The translations under genes and the position numbers were made by a program. Shown here in pieces: positions 6,093 through 9,706 of a stretch of 9,706 bases of DNA. How positions within the stretch are numbered: the first letter of the stretch is position 1; the number at the start of each line of letters is the position of its first letter. Origin of the DNA: Eubacterium sp. (GTDB taxonomy: Bacteria > Bacillota > Clostridia > Lachnospirales > Lachnospiraceae); the NCBI GenBank assembly GCA_017445525.1, contig JAFSTZ010000100.1:1-9706 (forward strand), given 5' to 3'. The notes under the pieces are model-generated. The model was not told where the DNA came from. It was given only the letters and a program-made list of their open reading frames with translations, and did not search any database.

Positions 6093-6551
6093 TCATTTTT
6101 TTAACCTGTTTTTCAATTCATCAAAATACTCCTCGCACTGATTTTTCGGAATTATAAACGCCGAAACAGTAGTCATATAAATATAAATAACACTTTTGTG
6201 AATGACCGCTTTTCTGATATCTATATACTTGAAATTCTCCTCACTTGTTCCCTGACTGATGGAGAACTCCTCTTCACCGAAGTTGTAGTGCATCGGCTTG
6301 TCAAACACACCGGAATGAAGCTGTGTATTGGCCTTCTGCAGAAGCATCAACGGCTGGAACACGAGAAATAATAAAGCCAAAACTATAAGCAGGCACCTCT
6401 GCACGCCGGTCCAGTGATCCCAACGGATGATCAACGCCACGATCGCCGCCACACTCAGAAAAACACCAATGATCCCACCCGGCCGCACATAATTATGATA
6501 GAGCACAAATCCACTCAAGCTCCTCGCATCCATTTTTACGTCAAATTCCAT
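6093..6551 (-). CDS. YcxB-like family membrane protein
   Basis: The 152-residue protein has two adjacent transmembrane helices (about residues 25-43 and 51-71) followed by a cytoplasmic PH-like beta domain. The N-terminal MEFDVKMDARSLSGFVLYHN, with its LYHNY before the first helix, and the C-terminal sequence YIDIRKAVIHKSVIYIYM followed by FIIPKNQC match the pattern of YcxB-like proteins (PF14317). Their molecular function is unknown to me. The ATG at 6549-6551 is chosen because GGGGAGG lies 8 nt upstream; a TTG at 6590 would add 13 residues with no hydrophobic or conserved character and would translate the ribosome binding site. It stands alone between the tex region and tsaE, preceded by the duplicated leader at 6564-6677. 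No regulator or partner is evident. Confidence 0.85.
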   Translation of the reverse strand: MEFDVKMDARSLSGFVLYHNYVRPGGIIGVFLSVAAIVALIIRWDHWTGVQRCLLIVLALLFLVFQPLMLLQKANTQLHSGVFDKPMHYNFGEEEFSISQGTSEENFKYIDIRKAVIHKSVIYIYMTTVSAFIIPKNQCEEYFDELKNRLKK

Positions 6552-6563
6552 TATCTCTTCCTC

Positions 6564-6677
6564 CCCTTGTGGCGACCACAGTTCTCTCAAGTACTTCTGT
6601 TTTTATCCCTCTCTTATCTCACATTCTATTCCCTTGCGGCGACCATAGTCTTGTCAGGATCTGTTGTTGATATCCCT
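6564..6677 (-). repeat. Diverged 67-bp tandem duplication in the YcxB-like gene leader
   Basis: Plus-strand CCCTTGTGGCGACCACAGT (6564-6582) recurs as CCCTTGCGGCGACCATAGT (6631-6649), 17 of 19 identical and 67 bp apart. Similarity continues at a lower level for 28 bp more, ending TATCCCT in both (6604-6610 and 6671-6677). Copy one holds the dyad TGTGG-CGA-CCACA directly upstream of the gene's ribosome binding site; in copy two that dyad is imperfect. Both differences in the 19-mer would be synonymous if read as LWSPQG on the minus strand, but the frame around them is not shared. It looks like an old tandem duplication of a leader or operator. Confidence 0.65.
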
Positions 6678-6692
6678 TATAACGAACTGATT

Positions 6693-6827
6693 ACTATGAT
6701 CATATTCTATAATAAAGCTGATCGAGGAGCGGCGTTCGCATATATTTTGAGAGTGCTTCATACGCACGATCAAAATATATGTCGAACATCAGCGCTCCGA
6801 GCACCTTAAACCCTATATGATCATAGT
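6693..6827. repeat. Palindromic 13-bp inverted repeats flanking structured element copy 2
   Basis: ACTATGATCATAT (6693-6705) and ATATGATCATAGT (6815-6827) are perfect inverted repeats. The core TATGATCATA is itself a palindrome, so it also counts as a 10-bp direct repeat. They bracket the 73-bp structured element, and the right copy forms the last codons of tex. This could be a target duplication, an outer stem, or a paired protein-binding site. Confidence 0.6.
6726..6798. repeat. Structured covarying intergenic element, copy 2
   Basis: This 73-bp element matches 403-477 at GGAGCGGCGT at one end, ACATCAGCGCTCC at the other, and loop GCTTCATAYGC in the middle. Between these the sequence is different but still pairs: GTTCG with CGAAC (counting the shared GT/AC), an unpaired T on the 3' side, CATATATTTTGA with TCAAAATATATG, an internal loop GA versus GA, then GTGC with GCAC around TTCATAC. 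It begins 14 nt after the tex stop in the direction of transcription. Unlike copy 1 it is not followed by a T-tract on the minus strand, so a terminator role alone does not explain the family. Confidence 0.8.
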
Positions 6828-9089
6828 TAAGCTAATACGTTTCTTCGGGATATCAACCCCCAGGACCTTGACATCGACTATGTCGCCGACGCTTACAACA
6901 TCCAGCGGATGCTTCACAAACCTCTTATCCGTCAACTGCGATATATGCACCAATCCGTCCTGATGCACCCCTATATCCACAAAGGCGCCGAAGTCGATAA
7001 CATTTCTCACGGTACCCTTCAGCACCATGCCCTCCTTCAGATCCTCCATCGCGAGCACATCACCCCTGAGGATAGGCTTGGGCATCTCATCACGCGGATC
7101 CCTGCCCGGCTTCTCAAGCTCCGTAACTATATCAGTCAGAGTTTCCTCACCGATATCGAGCTTTTCTGCCAGCTTCTTTTTATCCTTTGTCATCAACGAT
7201 AAACCAGTCACTCCGCTGCCAAGCTCCGACTCATCAAATCCCAGATCGGACAGAAGCTTCTTGGCCGCAGCATATGACTCGGGGTGCACACTTGTATTAT
7301 CGAGAGGCTCATCCCCATCCGGTATCCGCAGAAATCCCGCACACTGCTCAAACGCCTTTGGACCGAGCTTCGCAACCTTCAACAGCTCTTTCCTCGAGTG
7401 GAATCTTCCATTTGCCTCACGATAAGCGACGATATTTTTCGCGATGGGCTTTGATACTCCCGACACATACTCAAGAAGCGATGCCGAAGCGGTATTCAGA
7501 TCAACACCGACATGGTTTACACAGTCCTCGACAACGGCGGACAACGCCTCATCAAGCTTGCTCTGATTCATATCGTGCTGATACTGTCCGACGCCTATGC
7601 TCTTCGGCTCTATCTTTACAAGCTCCGCCAGAGGATCCTGGATACGCCTTGCGATAGACACCGCACTCCTCTGCCCCACATCAAACTCAGGGAACTCTTC
7701 AGTCGCCCTCTTGCTGGCAGAGTAGACACTCGCGCCGGCTTCATTTACTATGACATAGTGAACAGGCTTATCAATCTCCTTCAGCATATCCGCGATCACA
7801 AGCTCCGACTCCCTCGATGCAGTTCCGTTGCCCACGGATATCAGAGTGATATTGTATTTATTTATAAATGCTTTGACTGTCCTTTTGGCTTCCTCGATCT
7901 TGTTCTGCGGAGCAGTCGGATAAACAACTACTGTATCAAGTACCTTACCCGTGCCGTCGACCACCGCCAGCTTGCACCCGGTCCTGAACGCCGGATCCCA
8001 GCCGAGCACCACCTGATCCTTGATAGGCGGCTGCATAAGAAGCTGCGTCAGGTTCTTGCCGAAGACCTTGATAGCACCGTCCTCCGCAGTCTCCGTCAGA
8101 TCACTTCTGATCTCTCGCTCGATGGCTGGTGCGATCAACCTGTGATATGCATCAGCTATGGTAAACATGATCAAAGCCTTTGCATCAGACTGAAGCTCCG
8201 GTATATTTTTACCCTCTATCTGAGTCAATAATGACTTATCAAAATCGGTTATTATCTTCTTGCCGAGGTAACGCAGGATGTCCTCCTCCGGCGCTTCTAT
8301 CTTTACTGTTAAAAACTTCTCACGCTCTCCACGATTGATAGCGAGAGTCTGGTACCCCTGGAGCTTGCTGACCGGAGAAGTAAACTCATAATAAGTCTCG
8401 TATACAGACTTCCTCTCCTGCAGCTTTTTATTCTCTGCTGTCTTTGCCACGCCCCGAGATGATTCCGCAGACTTCTTATCATCATCAGAAGCTTCCGCAG
8501 ATCCCTTACCCGTCTTCTCGGTTACTGAAACCTGACCCTGCTCAAAGGTCAAGCGTCTGATCTCAGTACGGTAGTCAGCCTCATCGGAAAACCTCTCAGC
8601 CAGTATATCCATAGCTCCGGCGAGAGCATCCTCTACGGTATTTACTTCCTTCTCCTCGTCTATATAGTCAGCAGCAAGCGCAGACGGATCACAGCTTTGA
8701 TCATTATAAATAGCATCGGCGAGAGGCTCAAGCCCCTTCTCCTTGGCTATAGTCGCACGAGTACGACGTTTCTGCTTATACGGTCTGTACAGATCCTCCA
8801 ACAGCACCAGAGTCTCCGCCGCCTCGATCTGTGCACGCAGCTCGTCGGTCAGCTTTCCCTGCTCCTCTATGGATGCAAGTATGGTCTCTTTTCTCTCCTC
8901 AAGCCCACGCAGATACCTCAGCCTCTCATCGAGCTTTCTCAGCTGCTCATCATCCAGAGATCCATGTGCCTCCTTACGATAACGCGCGATAAAAGGTATG
9001 GTGTTACCCTCATCGATAAGTGTGATAACCGCCGAAACCTGCGTCGGTTTGATAGACAACTCAGTTGCTATCTTCTTTACGATATCCAT
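6813..9089 (-). CDS. tex: Tex family RNA-binding transcription accessory protein (S1 domain)
   Basis: Tex proteins are cytoplasmic nucleic-acid-binding proteins thought to act with the transcription machinery. This product has 758 residues, a normal length. It shows the helical N-terminal module (MDIVKKIATELSIKPTQV; IPFIARYRKEAHGSLDDEQL at 31-50; LLEDLYRPYKQKRRTRATIA at 96-115), a YqgF/RuvX-like domain (about 358-485, starting VVLGWDPAFRTGCKLAVVDG), tandem helix-hairpin-helix (about 510-590, with VGVDLNTAS and LGPKAFEQCAGFLRI), and a C-terminal S1 domain (about 686-756, with GAFVDIGVHQDGLVHISQL). A Lys/Ser/Asp-rich insert at about 190-222 is extra relative to typical Tex. The start at 9089 is fixed by GGAGGAG 7 nt upstream; the longer open frame to 9140 merely reads through the terminator hairpin. 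The S1 domain runs to the end, which coincides with one palindrome arm. Confidence 0.97.
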   Translation of the reverse strand: MDIVKKIATELSIKPTQVSAVITLIDEGNTIPFIARYRKEAHGSLDDEQLRKLDERLRYLRGLEERKETILASIEEQGKLTDELRAQIEAAETLVLLEDLYRPYKQKRRTRATIAKEKGLEPLADAIYNDQSCDPSALAADYIDEEKEVNTVEDALAGAMDILAERFSDEADYRTEIRRLTFEQGQVSVTEKTGKGSAEASDDDKKSAESSRGVAKTAENKKLQERKSVYETYYEFTSPVSKLQGYQTLAINRGEREKFLTVKIEAPEEDILRYLGKKIITDFDKSLLTQIEGKNIPELQSDAKALIMFTIADAYHRLIAPAIEREIRSDLTETAEDGAIKVFGKNLTQLLMQPPIKDQVVLGWDPAFRTGCKLAVVDGTGKVLDTVVVYPTAPQNKIEEAKRTVKAFINKYNITLISVGNGTASRESELVIADMLKEIDKPVHYVIVNEAGASVYSASKRATEEFPEFDVGQRSAVSIARRIQDPLAELVKIEPKSIGVGQYQHDMNQSKLDEALSAVVEDCVNHVGVDLNTASASLLEYVSGVSKPIAKNIVAYREANGRFHSRKELLKVAKLGPKAFEQCAGFLRIPDGDEPLDNTSVHPESYAAAKKLLSDLGFDESELGSGVTGLSLMTKDKKKLAEKLDIGEETLTDIVTELEKPGRDPRDEMPKPILRGDVLAMEDLKEGMVLKGTVRNVIDFGAFVDIGVHQDGLVHISQLTDKRFVKHPLDVVSVGDIVDVKVLGVDIPKKRISLTMII

Positions 9090-9096
9090 GTCGTAT

Positions 9097-9103
9097 CTCC
9101 TCC
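9097..9103 (-). promoter_or_regulatory. Ribosome binding site of tex
   Basis: GGAGGAG lies 7 nt before the ATG at 9087-9089 and decides the start. It begins only 2 nt after the T-tract of the terminator hairpin at 9106-9131, an unusually tight arrangement. Confidence 0.9.
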
Positions 9104-9105
9104 AT

Positions 9106-9131
9106 AAAAAAGTGCGCTTACGCGCACTTTT
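9106..9131 (-). terminator. Intrinsic terminator between the HEMEH protein gene and tex
   Basis: On the minus strand AAAAGTGCGC, a 4-nt loop GTAA and GCGCACTTTT form a perfect 10-bp stem (arms 9108-9117 and 9122-9131). The run of six T's (9111-9106) overlaps the distal arm and continues past it. It lies 22 nt after the TAA of the upstream gene. The structure has the GC-rich core and T-tract of a rho-independent terminator. Confidence 0.85.
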
Positions 9132-9153
9132 GATAATCATTATTTAAACGATC

Positions 9154-9706
9154 TTAAGCACCCATATCCATGTTCAGCCCTGCTCCGTGCATCGCCAGCT
9201 GTTTATTCATCTCGCGCTCATAGGGATTCTGTATCCCCTTATAACCGTTCATCATCTGCTGTGCAGGATTGTTCTTCTTGTCATCTCCATGTGTAGTACG
9301 CATCCTCGTCCGCGTATCTCCCCCGGACACATACACTCTGCCGCACTCCGGGCAGATCGAGGTATGAAGTGTGACCGAAACGGATACAAGCTCTTTATTC
9401 TCCTTGGCATCCTCCTGTCTCGCATTTGCCACGTGCTCCATCTCGTGACCCATAACTCTGGAGGCCGCCTGATTCGGATATATATGTGCAGGCGCCTTGA
9501 AGGATACATCTCCCTCATTGGAACCGTCAACATACTTACGGTTCTTACAGGTCTCACACTCAGCCTTGCCAACCTTCTTATCCTGCTTGGTAGGCTCCGG
9601 CTTTCCATCTGAACCTATCTTGTGACCTGTTGTATCTATGCTGCCGGGCTTCTGTACACCCGTAGCCGAGCCGACTCCCGCTACCGCTGCAGCCACTCCG
9701 TCCGAC
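9154..9706 (-). CDS. Uncharacterised HExxH protein with two CxxC pairs (5' end outside window)
   Basis: The frame is open to the window edge (upstream of the GTG at 9694-9696 it reads S-D-G), so the true start probably lies outside; residue numbers here count from that GTG. A low-complexity N-terminus (Ala/Gly/Lys/Asp, about 1-43) precedes a compact core: CETC (47-50), VSFKAPAHIYP (64-74), GHEMEHVANA (83-92), which holds the HExxH zinc-metallopeptidase signature, and CPEC (115-118) with GRVYVSGG. The two CxxC pairs could form one zinc ribbon. The C-terminus is Met/Asn/Gly-rich without obvious fold. Similar small proteins are common in Clostridia as hypothetical proteins; the HEMEH setting recalls the SprA-related family (PF12118), but I am not sure of membership. 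No signal peptide or membrane segment is visible in the part seen. The gene ends in a strong terminator and is not in the tex transcription unit by default. Confidence 0.8.
   Translation of the reverse strand, partial: SDGVAAAVAGVGSATGVQKPGSIDTTGHKIGSDGKPEPTKQDKKVGKAECETCKNRKYVDGSNEGDVSFKAPAHIYPNQAASRVMGHEMEHVANARQEDAKENKELVSVSVTLHTSICPECGRVYVSGGDTRTRMRTTHGDDKKNNPAQQMMNGYKGIQNPYEREMNKQLAMHGAGLNMDMGA

Noticed and set aside
403..6798. CRISPR repeats, given two related palindromic elements
   Set aside because: The two copies are over 6 kb apart, no spacer array or cas gene is present, and the similarity is structural, not sequence identity.
9090..9140. N-terminal 17-residue extension of Tex
   Set aside because: It translates the terminator hairpin and the ribosome binding site; GGAGGAG points to the ATG at 9089.

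Overview
The window looks like chromosomal DNA from a Firmicute, most likely a Lachnospiraceae member of the Butyrivibrio/Roseburia type. This is inference from protein style: a clostridial RNase Z, the PAS-GGDEF family typical of that group, a DUF6715-like membrane protein, a YcxB-like protein, and strong AGGAGG ribosome binding sites. No rRNA, tRNA, CRISPR array, insertion sequence or phage gene was seen. Every credible gene reads on the minus strand, so the account runs from high to low coordinates.

Right end (9706 to 6813): an uncharacterised protein with an HEMEH motif and two CxxC pairs enters from outside the window and ends at 9154. A strong hairpin terminator (9106-9131) follows, ending only two bases before the ribosome binding site of tex, which encodes a complete Tex/S1 nucleic-acid-binding protein.

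Middle right (6812 to 6093): tex is followed by a structured 73-bp element (copy 2, 6726-6798) set between two copies of a 10-bp palindrome. Next come a diverged 67-bp tandem duplication and a YcxB-like two-helix membrane protein.

Middle (6092 to 564): this is a tRNA-maturation cluster. It holds tsaE and tsaB (partners in t6A37 synthesis), a c-di-GMP synthase gene interrupted near its 5' end by an in-frame TGA and ending after a PAS domain, rnz (tRNA 3' processing) with its own promoter, a DUF6715-like membrane protein, and tsaD (the t6A transferase subunit). rimI, often found between tsaB and tsaD in Firmicutes, is absent. Three other genes sit in that interval.

Left end (563 to 1): downstream of tsaD lies copy 1 (403-477) of the structured element, followed by an AT-rich intergenic region with a possible promoter and the 5' end of a lipoprotein gene that leaves the window.

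The most notable signal is the pair of intergenic elements at 403-477 and 6726-6798. They share their terminal stem, an asymmetric internal loop, a one-base bulge position and a 7-nt apical loop (TTCATAY). Their long stems differ almost completely in sequence yet both pair fully. This covariation is the signature of a conserved folded RNA or structure-selected repeat, and I do not recognise it as a named family.
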